DNA of 64,000 nt from Pseudoscleropodium purum (lineage: Eukaryota > Streptophyta > Bryopsida > Hypnales > Brachytheciaceae). Positions within the stretch are counted from its first letter, which is position 1. The number at the start of each line of letters is the position of its first letter. The stretch spans positions 1,426,001-1,490,000 of the forward strand of contig OZ017804.1 of the NCBI GenBank assembly GCA_963969395.1, given 5' to 3'. Position numbers and translations under genes: made by a program. The notes under the pieces are model-generated. The model was not told where the DNA came from. It ran no database searches and saw nothing but the letters and a program-made list of their open reading frames with translations. Positions 10,912 through 21,937 of the stretch are shown here, one piece after another.

Positions 10912-13900
10912 ATGAACGGCGAAGGTGATCGAAATATGGATGGGGTGATTCCGGGAAGCGAAGCCAAAAAAAAGAGCAAAGTGAAGGGGGCTACACATGA
11001 CCTTCGGTTTGACATTTTAAATGACCCTACAATTAAAGCAGAGAGCGGGTAGGAACATGAAAATGCAGAGTATTGGACATAAAAAATGTGCAGGACCTAT
11101 TTTAAAATGTACCACATTGACAAGTTGTGGCCTCAGGAGTCGCACAAGAGTCATACACGGGATTTTTGTTGTAAACCATGGACTTGCAACAACAAACATT
11201 TTGTCCATCGGTCTGCGGAGGTGTAGCGTGTTCTATTCGGAAACAAGCGCAGAAGCATAGGCTATATTAATTATAGCGTGGCGTGTATGGTTTACGCTGA
11301 ACGTATATTAGAACACAAGATCGATTGGAGCACGTTTCCGACAACAACAACTTGCCCACTTCTACTTGAAGCCAATTAAAAAGACATTCCCGACTTGTAC
11401 AATTCAGAAGGAGAAACAGAAAAAGTATTAAAAAATACTATTGAGGTAAAAACGGATGGTGTGGAGAAAGCCTCAAATGTTGAAGAATTACGATTTGTAC
11501 AATCTCCAACAAAAGCAATCAATAAAAGTTTTTCGAAAAATGTAGAGAAAGATGTAGAGGCGCAGGAGGGTGAAGTCTTTTCTACAGCTCCAACGCGTTT
11601 GACCTTTACACCAAATGTTGCGGCACAAACGCAAACTGAGTTTGTAAACGAAGGCAATGTTTGCACAAAACGCGGGGAAACTTTAAAAAGTAAAGCAGAC
11701 GAAGTCTTGGCAGAGAAAGTGGCAAAGACTAATGCTACAATTGATAGTCTGATAGCCAACAATTGTTTTGATAGTTTGGTCTACAAATCTTTGCCTATGC
11801 ATTAAGGCGCTGAATCTAGTCCAATGTTAAGTTTAGAAGACAAAGTACATACGCCTCGTGGACAAGGCATGGAGTTTGAATATATATCCTCATTATGGAG
11901 TTCCGAGTGTAAAAAGCGAGCGGAGGAGTTTCCATTTACAACATCAAAGTCGAGTCTTCTACATCGAACCTTGCAGAACATGTCAAATCCAAAACAATTG
12001 GAAAATCTTTTGAAGCTCTCGGTTCAGTTTGGTAACTTTCATGAAGAAATACACGGATCGTCTAATCCCGATGATGGTGCTACTACTGTTCCAATGAGTC
12101 CACTTGTAGATCCAAAGAATGTTGCACATATACTTGATACAGCTTTCAAGATGATGATGTCAATTGAATTTTTATCGGAAGTTGCTCCAACTTTTATGAA
12201 TTTGGCTAAGGAGTTTTCTTTCATGGCACCAGAGATATTGAAAGGTGCTATAGCATTTAAGAATCTCACGAAGACTTTCGGACCACTTTTCGAAAAAAGA
12301 GATGTTCACATACTACAATTGGTGGAATATGAGAAGAAAATTGCTGACCTTGGAGGAGTGACAGCAAGGTGCAAAGTGTTGGAGTTCAAATTAAAGACTT
12401 CGAAGAGTGAGGTTGAACATTTAAATCAACAATCATCGAGGCAAATGGAGGAGTTGATGAAGATGCGTAAACGGATTGCAGAGTTACAAGGGACCTCCAA
12501 GAATCCGAGTGAGGTTGCAATCTCACCAGTGATTGTACTCGGAGACAATTAAGAGACTCAAGAGAGTGAAGATAAGCTCTCTCTTCCTTTTGATAAGGCC
12601 GAAGCAAGCGACAACCCTGCCATTGTGAATGTACAAGAAAGTCACGACATGAGCATGTTAAAAGCGACACAACAACCATCAATAGAAAAACTTTCATCCG
12701 TTTACGTGAATGCGGAGACGCAAACGGAGAGTTGTGACTTTGAAGAGTTGAAGCATAAATTGGAGGAGGCAATTGAAGCAAAAAGAATTGTTGAATCTGA
12801 GTTGAATCGATTGCAATTGTGCTTGGATTTAGAGAAGTTTATGCCATCTAGCAGCTTGGAGTCTCGATGATTACCATGGGTACAAAGACTCCAAGATAGA
12901 TCCTCTGTAGTATCTCAAGCAATGGCACGTCTTCAAACATTGGCAATAGAGTCGAATAAAAATTGCGATGCCATTCAAAGCAGGGTTGACGAATCTCTAC
13001 GTCCACCCCAAAATAGCGTCTGTAACACGGACGCAGCATCCCTCCCGCCGTCGGAAGGCAGACGGGCAAGGCAGATGGACGGGGCGGACGCCCAGATCGT
13101 GCGGACCACATCAGTCCGCGTGTCGATCGGATAGCTGTACCGGGGCGGATGGGTATCGAGGCAGACGTTGCGGACACAGCGTCCGCGTCCGGACGTCCTG
13201 TCAACCCTGATTCAAAGCTCTTTGAGTTGGTTCAAGACTATGTTTGACCAACATCCTTCAAAGGGATATACAGAGATCACATGTTGGGGAGACATGGATG
13301 CCATGTTTGAGCGGTTAAACCACACAAAAAAGGACCAAACTCCACCCATCAATTGGGCCTTGGAAGTAGAGGAAGGTTGGGTCCTTTACAATACACTTTC
13401 AGTACACATCAATGTGAAAGACAAGCGAGTGGTGTATGCTTGTGATTCAACCTCTCCAATCTTGGATGGTTGTTGTAGCCTTTGCCAAGGCCTCTTTGGA
13501 CCGGAAGGTGTGGTAACTATGGGCCAATGTCGCCACACTTTCCATGTCACTTGCATTGTGAAAGCATCACTCATTCATTCGGTGTGTGCCGAGTGTCGTA
13601 GTCCATTGAGTGCTAGGTTCTACGAAATGTTTGGTATCTTGGAAGCTATGCTCCAGACTACGAGTACAATAATTGGAATCTTCCTCTTGATCAAGCGTTG
13701 TACAAATTCCAAAATTATCAACATTGGGGGAAACCAATCCGGTGGAATGCAAATGAACAGAGGCATGATTTGTACGAGGAATCTCAGCAACCATTGGATT
13801 TGGATGTGTGGATGACTCACAATAGAGAGGTGGAATTGCGAGCTCGAGGAATCGTAGATAATGCGGCCCGTGAAATGTTTTGTCACAATATGGGGGGACA

Positions 13901-14533
13901 TTGGAACTTGCAACACGAAAAGTTCATTTGTTTTCCAGATAAAAAAGTGGAGAGAGGACTACAAGACAGTTGGGTGGAGGTGAACCATGGAAAGGAGTTC
14001 GATGAATAGAATAAGGCATACGACCACACCCTCGTAGATAGGGCCCTTCTATTATCGAAGTTGGAAGAGGCTGCAAAAGTTCGTACTGTCTACGATACAA
14101 ATGGACTAATAAGCATAGGACATTCATCTGTAGATATGGCAACAACATTTGATAGGCGCATTGGCGATATTATAGGGCATTAGAAGGCTTTTCTATTGAA
14201 TGGAGACTACCTCACAGTATGGCAAGGAAAAAGAGATGATGAAGTTGTTTAAGTGATGGTAGATCGTGTGGAGAGCAATTTGAGAACCTTGAAGGCAGAC
14301 GAAGTCGATTTATCACCTAAAACAAAACAAAAAAGAAGCGTGATGAGGACCTTGACTTCTCTCCGAAAACCAAAAAACAATTTCATAAGGTGGATATTAA
14401 AGTTCAATCTAGAAGGCGAATAGTCCGTGCAAGTCAACAATAGTTAACTTGTCAATCATCTGCTAGACTCCTCGGTACAACAGATTTTCCTTTTGTTTTG
14501 GGAGAAGGTAATGGTCCATCCGGTGGAAAGTAG
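10912..14533 (+). pseudogene. RING-H2 transposon gene, first copy (decayed, MITE-interrupted)
   Basis: Starts MNGEGDRNMDG. Order of regions: the N-terminal domain shared with the Gly-rich gene (KMCRTYFKMYHIDKLWPQE); a Glu/Lys/Thr-rich part with AAQTQTE; a helical coiled-coil-like part (ELKLKTSESEVEHLNQQ in the sister copy); NAETQTES; then a RING-H2 finger at 13470-13610 with CSLC, CRHTFH, TC and CAEC, a full C3H2C3 ligand set; then a Trp/Asn-rich C-terminal part and a basic tail. Damage: TAG near 11050, TAA after YWT (shared with the other copy), TAA at 11376-11378, TAA at 12550, TGA near 12868, a MITE at 12981-13209, a one-base deletion after 13650 and later stops. RING-H2 fingers usually act as ubiquitin E3 ligases; that role here is inference. 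Confidence 0.65.
12981..13209 (+). mobile_element. hAT-type GC-rich MITE with exact 8-bp target duplication
   Basis: A 229-bp element from CAGGGTTGACGAATCTC to CCTGTCAACCCTG. It is flanked by exact copies of ATTCAAAG (12973-12980 and 13210-13217). The sister gene at about 27030 has the uninterrupted site (CCATTCAAAACTCTTTGAG). The 8-bp duplication and CAGGG ends place it in the hAT superfamily as a non-autonomous element. Confidence 0.95.
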
Positions 14534-14837
14534 GATTTGAAGAGAATTTTGTTTTTTAAAAACAATGGTCCTTTCATTGTTTAAAAACAAAAAAGAATAT
14601 GAAAGATTTAAATCTTAAAAAGATCGTATAGGATTCAGTAGTGATATTAGAACTATGTTTTCATGTATTTTGTTTATACATATATATTTATATATAAAAA
14701 TGCTATATTTTCATTTGCGTATAAAAATATTTTTATATATACATCTTATTTTACGTGGATGCATTCATTTGTGATTGTGTAACTTTCAAATTACATAACA
14801 ATATAAAATTTTCTAATGACTAATGGCAATGCCAAGT

Positions 14838-14975
14838 CTGCCCTGTTCACCCCGTCCGTCCGCCTCATTTAGAGTGTCCACCCGACCGCCCTGTCCGACT
14901 CGTCCATCTGACCGTCCAACCGACCACCCTGTCCGCCCTGTCTGCCCTGCCTACTTCAACCTCGTCTGCGCCGTT
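14838..14975. repeat. GC-rich CGTCCG block
   Basis: Repeats of CCGTCCGCC, CTGTCCGACTCG and CCACCCTGTCCGCC lie in otherwise AT-rich DNA between the first RING gene and the right kinase-like arm. No TATA motif or following frame is evident. It may be a MITE or cassette remnant. Confidence 0.5.
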
Positions 14976-15283
14976 GGTTGTTTTTGAATGTAGACCCTAA
15001 AAAAATAATCCTAAATTTTTTAGAGGGGACTATAAATGTTAGAAGAGAAGCTTTTGTATTCATTCTCGAAAAACCGAACGCTAAGATTTCCAATGGCTAT
15101 GAGCTTCAATTTATTGTGTCTTTTGCTTGGTAATGCATAGTTCGGTGGACGGGGGGCTTTCATTTTCAAAGCTTTGTGTGACTAATTTCATTGATATTGT
15201 ATACAATGTCACGTTGTGGGTTTCAAATTTAAAACATTCTATTGGTTTCTTTTGAAATTGAGGTAAAACATATATTTGTCCGC

Positions 15284-15380
15284 ATGGGGGCCAAACCGAC
15301 GGGGGATTTTTCTCTTTGGTTTAGTGTGCCAGAGGATGGTAAAGTAAAATGTAGGCTTTGCAAAGCGATCATGTCAAGGA
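15284..15380 (+). pseudogene. Possible BED-type zinc-finger start of a hAT transposase (fragment)
   Basis: The frame MGAKPTGDFSLWFSV, then DGKVKCRLCKAIMS resembles the start of a BED finger (W-F, then C-x2-C), common at the N-terminus of plant hAT transposases. The second half of the finger (the His/Cys ligands) is absent because GC-rich cassette sequence follows at 15380. This is the only hint of a transposase in the giant element. The call is tentative. Confidence 0.3.
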
Positions 15381-15660
15381 GGCTCAGCCCTGTCCTCCCC
15401 GTCCGCCTTGATACCCGTTCGCCCTGTCCGCCCCGTCCACCCCAATACCCGTCCACCCGGTTACGGTCGATGCGTCCACACCCCCCGGACCGTCCGATCG
15501 GGCGGACGCCAGATTTGTTTGCCCGTGGCCGTTCGATCGGGCGGACGGGGCTCTAGGGTTTTGGGAAGGCGGACGGCTGATTTGTCCACCACCCCCGGCC
15601 CGTCCAATCGAGCGAACGATTTGGGGTCGTTCGCCCTTATAAGAGGGGCGGACGGGCCGT
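15380..15660 (+). promoter_or_regulatory. GC-rich CGTCCG cassette with TATA motif before the right kinase-like gene
   Basis: A dense CGTCCG/CGATCGGGCGGACG block is followed by CTTATAAGAGG (TTATAAGA at 15638-15645), about 215 bp before the ATG at 15861. The spacing between TATA motif and ATG is very similar to that of the RING genes, which supports a shared promoter design. Confidence 0.5.
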
Positions 15661-15860
15661 CTGCATTCTTACTTTTGCTTTGCCCCTTGTGAATGCAAGG
15701 TGGAGCGGAGAGCTTGGTGGTTCATCCTCCATTGACTCCTTTCCTAGGCAAGGCAAGAGTGGTTTATTGGGGCCCCTTTGTTGCCAATTTTTTTGACATT
15801 TGTGCATGGAATTCAAATTTAAATTAAAAAATTTCATCTATATCAGTTTCATTTGTCACG

Positions 15861-17662
15861 ATGCCGAAGGGAAAGAAGAAGGTTGCGAAGCTTAAACATG
15901 GAGAGGGACCATCAAACTTGGAGGTAGCTCGCCAAAGTCCTTCGGAAGAATGCAAAAAATTCATGATCGAGCACATCATTCAATTTTATGAATCGAAAAC
16001 AACATTGTCTTTAAACAATAAGTACATCAGATATCAAGAAGAGTGAGTGTCTAAATTCAAAGTAGACATGACACAGATGTTGTTGGATGCATTGAATGTT
16101 CCGAAGTGACATGACGAAATGGATAAAACACACTTCACCAAATGTTTAGAGAACAAGGTTCATGACGCTTTGTGGAAATCCAAAGTCATTTTGGTTAAAT
16201 ATGGCAAGGAATATCGACCCAATGACGCTCAGTGTGAAGTGATTCTGAAAGCAAACTTATTTAGAGGGCGATGTGCTCCATTCGCCAAAAAGCACAATCG
16301 AGTTGGTTCGATTGCTTGGTGGAAAAGCAATGATGGAGTTGCTGAAGCAGAAAGGACCAAACGGCACCTGATAGCACTTCCAGATACAACACGCGTGATT
16401 CCTGTTGTTAATAGAACGATAAGAGGTAGATATACAACGTTTCGAAAGGTCCATATTGAAGGATGTCCAAGAATACTTCCTCATTGGGAGTTTGTGGCAA
16501 AGAAATCCATTCACCACCAAACTCAACCCGATCTTGCAAAGTTAGAATATCAAAACGAATCAATGGTTGTTCGAATTCTACACGTAGCTGTGATATGGTT
16601 TGCTGCAGTGCACGGAACGACGTGTGAAGGTTATGCGTATTGGTGGAACGGTGGAACTCTTCGACAAATGTTGAATATGGATAAGGACTATCCAGATCAG
16701 GGTTGACAAATCTCAACGTCCGCCCCAAAATAGCGTCCGTTTTCCGGACGTCCGGACGCTAGCGGACGCAGCGTCCCGACCGCCGTCGGAAAGCGGACGG
16801 GCGGAGCGGGGCGGACAGCCCAAAGCGGACGCCCAGATCGTGCGGACCAGATCAGTCTGTGCGTTGATCAGACGGCCATAATCAGGCGGACGGACGGACG
16901 AGGTGGACGGGGGATAGGCGGACGTTGCGTCTGCCGGGACCGTGAATGTCAACGGACGCTGCGGACATAGTGTTCGCGTCCGAACGTCATGTCAACCCTG
17001 ATCTAGACAACATTCAAATCTGTTTGATGTATACAAATCCAACCGAAGAGGAGGCTGTAAAAGCTCACCGTATAGGGCGATATCGGAAGAAGTGTACAAA
17101 GCTGACATGGGCCTTTATGCATATAATATATGCAGTGCATCTTGCTGGACATTTGCACAATGATTTTTCTCCGGACAACATCTTGTTGCATTTTTCAGAA
17201 GATTAGTCACGTGTGTACATTGGAGTTTGCGATTGGGGCATGACCACCTTAGCTTCTCAGCCAATGAAGTCTTTGTATACATTCACATCAACAAATGAGA
17301 TGAAACAGACTTTGTAGAGGAGATGGTGGGTGGATTCACGTATTGCATATTTGCATAAAGCAAGTGCAGATGTGGAAGTCATTCCGATGTATTCACGTAA
17401 GTCGGAAGAGTATGCCATTCGAAAAATTACTCGGCGGATGAATGGAAACAACATGTTAGAGGCGTATTTCATCTTGCTACTTAAAACACCTAGTGTGACA
17501 CAATTTGCCTTTCATGACTTTGCAAAAGTGTTTTATGCTTACTTGAAGCGCATTTCTTCGAAGAGTGACGATGAAAATACTGGTTTGGCCCATGTGATTA
17601 CGCGATTTTCTAATACATATCGTTGGCCGATGCCAAATGAACATTTCCGCCATTTATATTAG
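15861..17662 (+). pseudogene. Protein-kinase-like transposon gene, right copy (decayed)
   Basis: Starts MPKGKKKVAKLKHGEGPS. One frame runs through stops at 16044 (TGA), about 16108 (TGA), 17204 (TAG) and about 17317 (TAG), plus the MITE at 16698-17000. Ignoring these it is about 500 residues. Kinase landmarks in correct order: IRGRYTTFRKV (degenerate glycine loop), FVAKKS (VAIK-like lysine), LEYQNE (possible alpha-C Glu), YWWNGGTLRQML (hinge), HLHNDFSPDNIL (catalytic loop with Asp and Asn), IGVCDWGMT (DFG position reads DWG), RRWWV (APE region). Such a gene as transposon cargo is unusual. Captured kinase and domesticated pseudokinase are both possible. The stops are compatible with C-to-T changes at CGA or CAG. 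Confidence 0.65.
16698..17000 (+). mobile_element. hAT-type GC-rich MITE inside the kinase-like pseudogene (right copy)
   Basis: Mirror image of 3542-3844. It is flanked by ATCCAGAT and ATCTAGAC (6 of 8). Skipping the element and one duplicated 8-mer joins DYPD to NIQICLMY in frame, so the insertion hit a coding exon. Confidence 0.9.
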
Positions 17663-18065
17663 ATTGGTAGTGCAGAAGTAGTAGTTGAATAGGTTATATA
17701 GGCATTAAAAATTAGTTTAGAAATATAGAATTGGAATAAAAAAAATTATATGTGCAATTAGCCAAATGTACTTACTATATGGTATATGTAAATTTTTGAG
17801 TCCACAATGTATGGTATTCTATATTAAATTCAATACATTTTGTCCATATTGATTATGTTTGTATTTGTGTTGATCTTGATTTTTTAAATAGTATATATAT
17901 ATATATATATATGTATGTATATTTGAAGTCACAAACTTTTTTAGTTTGCTTTCTGAAAATGAATTAGAATTTTTTCATAATTTCAAGACTATCATAGAGT
18001 CATGGTCAAACTTTATAATCTTTCAACTTATAAGAGACATTGTTTTAATTTTTCTTCCTATGTGG

Positions 18066-19013
18066 TTTAATCCCTAAAGGACCAACATGTGTTTTTGGAC
18101 AATATATAATTTTTGGGCATACGTGTGACTGTAGATTTGCATATTTTGGGTTGAAATGTTTTAATAAAATGTGGGGATGAGGAATATCTTCCATATGCAC
18201 AAATTTCATGACATTTGAAAATATGAGTCAAAAGTTATTGCATAGTATGTTGTTTGTTTCTCAACTCGGGCAGTCCGGGGCTCCGGGCAGATTCAAAAAA
18301 ATCAATTTTTCAAGAAATAAAAATTTGAAATTGATTCTTGAAATTTATATGTATTCAAAAACCTTAGAATCATTGCATTTCAATAGTTGAGATAAAAGTT
18401 ATGAGGATTTTTAGTTTGCGGGCAGTCATAGAATCTTTACACCAAAAAAAACTGTGAAGTCCATTATTTTACTGAAATTTCAATATTTTTGAAAAATAAT
18501 AATAATACTGGATGTATAATGTTTATAACAACAATTCACCATTTGGATTGAAATTTTTTAATTCTATAACTAATTTATTAACAATTTAGTATTTTGAATC
18601 ATTCTCTATTTTTTTCTACTTACTAATTTTTTCCTATATGTTGTACAAATCCAAATGATCTGAAAATTTTCATATGTGTAGCGAGCTTGCCTTGAAGAAT
18701 GTATCCAGAGAAGCACAACCATTTTGGACATTTCTTCATAATGATCTAACCTTTTGAAGCGCAGTTGCTCGTTTTTTCGCAGGGTCAAAAAAAAGATTTT
18801 TGTCACTTTAAAGTTTAAATGCCAATATCTTGCAATCTACATGGTGGAAATTTCTGAAATTTTTTCCACATACTCTCAAACTATATTAGTACAAGATCAT
18901 ATAGTCACATCTGTCAAAAAATGATATTTTTCAAAATTTTGGTACTTGTACAAAAAAATGGTAGTTTTGGAGCATTTTTAGAGAAAACAGAATCAAGGAC
19001 CTTTAAGGTTAAA
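18066..19013 (+). mobile_element. 948-bp DNA element with TTTAAYCCYTAAAGG inverted ends
   Basis: It begins TTTAATCCCTAAAGGACC and ends GGACCTTTAAGGTTAAA, an imperfect inverted pair. The interior is AT-rich with a GGGCAG motif and matches, in opposite orientation, the element at 20039-20960 (for example ATGAGTCAAAAGTTAT). No coding capacity is seen. It sits between the right arm and the right terminal block, a gap absent from the left side, so it may explain the asymmetry of the arms. Confidence 0.6.
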
Positions 19014-19265
19014 ACTCACAATTTTTTAACTTGAAATAATATGAAATTAAGTGTTCAATGAATGCATTTGAAAATATATTTATTTTAGTTTTTAGTTTTT
19101 TAGTAGCCTTTTGCATTACAAATTTAGAAGTTTAAATTTTTTTGATATAAGTATATAACATGTCTACTTTGAGTTAGTAGGGTTACATTTCCCAAAAAAT
19201 TAATATAACTCATGAAAATGGTTTCTTTTCCCTTTAATTCTAAGGAAATATATATATATATATAT

Positions 19266-19590
19266 ATTTTTATAACAAATCGCGAACCATTGCACTTCAT
19301 TTAATATTTAATTGTTTAAGGATTAAGGGAGTGACCGCGGGGCAATTTGGGTAGGGAATCGGGGGAAACAGGGCGGTCAAAGCGGACGGGGGGACAGGCA
19401 GACGGGGCGGATAGGGCAGATGGGGCGGACGGGCGGATTGGCAGATGGAGGGACAGGCGGACGGGGCGGACGGACGGATAGGTGAACGAGGCGGTCCCGG
19501 CGGACACTGCGTCCATCGGGACCGCGAATGTCAGCGGACACTGCAGACACAACGTCCGCGATTGGACGTCCAACCGTTCTGTCAACCTTG
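19266..19590 (-). repeat. Right GC-rich terminal inverted repeat of the giant element
   Basis: Reverse complement of the 2303-2493 region with additional CGTCCG units, ending CGTTCTGTCAACCTTG. The TA microsatellite at 19250-19267 lies just outside the match. Confidence 0.6.
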
Positions 19591-20038
19591 TTGACTCTGA
19601 AGCGTTCTGACGTCTATATTTTGCACGATAAACAGAGGTCTTCATGGCACTGTATAGTCCAACTAACTTTTCATTCATCCAATATAAAATTTGAAATTAA
19701 AAAAGCTAACCTTCCTTTATGACCAAATTTATGAATTTTTAGTAAATGATATTTTTGTACAAAAATATGAGCTAAAATGTGCAAAAATTCACGAAAGGAT
19801 TGTGACATTTAATATATGTGCCCAAATATTCACATTGCATTGTGTATAAAGCAATTGTAAGAAGGTAGTTGAATAAAAATTCTACTATTAAATTGAATTA
19901 GTTGACATCTAATCACTTAATAAACCGCTAAATGTCCAAGTCTTTGCAAGTGTGTTTTGGCTATCGAAAAAGAGCATGGACTTATAGTTATCTCCAATGA
20001 AGCAAATTTAAAAAAAAAAAAATCTAACGGTATAGATG

Positions 20039-20960
20039 TTTAACCCCTAAAGTTCTTTTCACTAAAAACACTTCAAAACTGCCATTAGTAGTGCAAATAC
20101 CAAGTCTTAGAAGAAAAATACTTTTGGGCATATGTAATCGTAGGATCTTGTAGAAAATTAGTTCGAAAAGATGTGGAAAAAATTTTAGACAAATCCACCA
20201 TTTGGATTGTAAGATATTAGCATTTGAACTTGCATAATTCATTTTTTTACCCTGCTGAAAACCGGGCAGCTGTGGTTCAGAGGGTCAAATTTTTATAAAA
20301 AAATGGCCAAAATGAATGTGCTTCTTTGGATTTTTCACTAAAGACAAGTTGTGTACATGCTTGAAAAATCTCAAATCATTTGGAATTGTACAACATATAG
20401 GAAAAAAATAGTAAGTACAAAGATGTAGGAATCATGTAAAATACTAAAATTTTAAAAATTTAATAATAGAATTGAAAAATGACAATTCCAATGGTTGAAA
20501 TGTTCTTATAAACAATGTACATCCTATGATTTTATTTTTTTCCAAAAATATTGAAAAATGAGTTCAATAAAGGACTTCAAAGTTTATTTTGGAATGAAGA
20601 ATCCAAAACTACCCACAAACTAAAACAGTTCATAACTTTTGACTCATTGATCGAAATGGAATGACTCAGAGCTTTTTAAGTTTATATAAACCTTGAAAAT
20701 TAGTTTCAAATTTTTGTTTTCAAAAGAAGTGATTTTTTCAGATTTGCCCGGCCTGCCTGATTTGAGAAACAAACTACATATTCAGCCATAACTTTTGACT
20801 CATATTTCCAAATGTCTTGAAATTTTTCCACATGAAATATATTCCTCATCCACACCTTGTATTAAAATTTGGGCCAAAAATATGAAAATGGCTGCCCACA
20901 TGCACCTGCCCTAAAAAGTTATGTTGCCAAAAAACGCATCTTGATCCTTTAGGGGTTAAA
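20039..20960 (+). mobile_element. 922-bp DNA element with TTTAACCCCTAAAG inverted ends
   Basis: It starts TTTAACCCCTAAAGTTC and ends GATCCTTTAGGGGTTAAA. Its right half is the reverse complement of the left half of 18066-19013. It is noncoding. A further TTTAGGGGTTAA motif at 21599-21610 suggests another, incomplete copy in 20961-21620. Confidence 0.6.
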
Positions 20961-21930
20961 GAATTTGCTTATTAGTATGCTTACCAATTTTGAGTGCAAA
21001 ATTGCAAAGGAGTTGTGAGATTACAACAATACAATGTTCCTATTTCTAGTATGTTGCCTCTCTCCACAATGTTTTAGATATTTGTATATAATTCTTTTTT
21101 TTAATTGGAGGTGACATGACCAACTACAAGTAGTGTTAGTACACTAGAATGCACTTTTAGAAAACTTAATTTCACTTGCAAAGCTATCAAATGCATTACA
21201 CAATCCACCTTGCAAATGTTGAGATGACATTTTTTGCATGTTTAAATTTTCATCGGTGAAAATTACAAAAACACTATAATCTTTTCATTGGGACCATTTT
21301 CAAATGAAATGAATAAGTACAAATTTTTGGATCTCAAATAAAATGAAATTGTTGGACGTTGCTAAAGGGTGAAAAATTAAATAATATGAGCAAACTTTAC
21401 ACTACGACTAATGGATAGATGTGGCTTTAAAGACCTCTCAACAATCAAATATACTACTATTTCAGTGAAAAATGATTTTTTCCATTAGTTAACCTTCAAA
21501 ACTACCTAAGAATTTTTTTTTAAGCGGTTACAAGAATTTAATTCCTTGCTCCCAAATAAGCCGCAAATTTCAAATCGAGCATATATGGTTGATTAGGCAT
21601 TTAGGGGTTAAGAATGAATCTAGTATGATTATTATACATTCATTGAAGAAGTAAAAACGAATTGAATTGAACTCCATTGAAAGTCATAACTTCTTTTTTT
21701 ACATATTCATGCGTTCATTTTAAAAACCTTACTGCGTAGTTGAAAATACCTCCACCATTTTTGAGGCTACTACTATAGGTAGGACTTTTCAAGAAATTCA
21801 AGCTGTTTTAGTATTTAACAATCATGGAATGAAGAGTAAAAAAGAACACATTCTTTTTTCTTTACAAATTGATATTGAAATTTAAAAACTATTATTATGT
21901 TATTTTATTTTTATTTCTAAGCAAATGGAT
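20961..21930. other. AT-rich stretch, DNA-element debris
   Basis: No convincing gene. A TTTAGGGGTTAAGAATG motif near 21599 resembles the inverted end of the preceding element family. The rest is low-complexity AT-rich DNA that the first RING module lacks. Confidence 0.5.
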
Positions 21931-21937
21931 CCAAATT

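Larger units (their letters stand above)
7690..14448 (+). repeat. RING module, first direct copy
   Basis: This long direct repeat corresponds to 19605-28268. It comprises AT-rich DNA, a telomere-like stretch, a GC-rich cassette and the RING-H2 gene. Identity is high (roughly 95 percent by eye) but clearly lower than that of the inverted arms, so this duplication is older. Differences: this copy carries a MITE at 12981-13209 that the other lacks, and it lacks about 2.1 kb present at 20225-22335. Confidence 0.85.
15646..18049 (+). repeat. Long inverted repeat, right arm
   Basis: Reverse complement of 2495-4896, nearly identical. The two arms are separated by 10.7 kb and their genes point outward. 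A transcript crossing both arms could fold into a long hairpin. Confidence 0.9.
2303..19590. mobile_element. Candidate giant composite DNA element with hAT-like ends
   Basis: The left end is CAGGGTTGACACGAC and the right end TCTGTCAACCTTG, matching the ends of the GC-rich MITEs in this window. Flanking 8-mers are TAGATTCT and TTGACTCT (6 of 8 identical), compatible with an old hAT-type 8-bp target duplication. Just inside lie GC-rich terminal blocks, then long inverted arms. Cargo from left to right is a kinase-like gene (minus), a Gly-rich gene (minus), a RING-H2 gene (plus) and a kinase-like gene (plus). The right end abuts the second copy of the RING module. No intact transposase was found; a possible BED-finger scrap lies at 15284-15380. 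It could instead be several elements joined by recombination. Confidence 0.5.
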
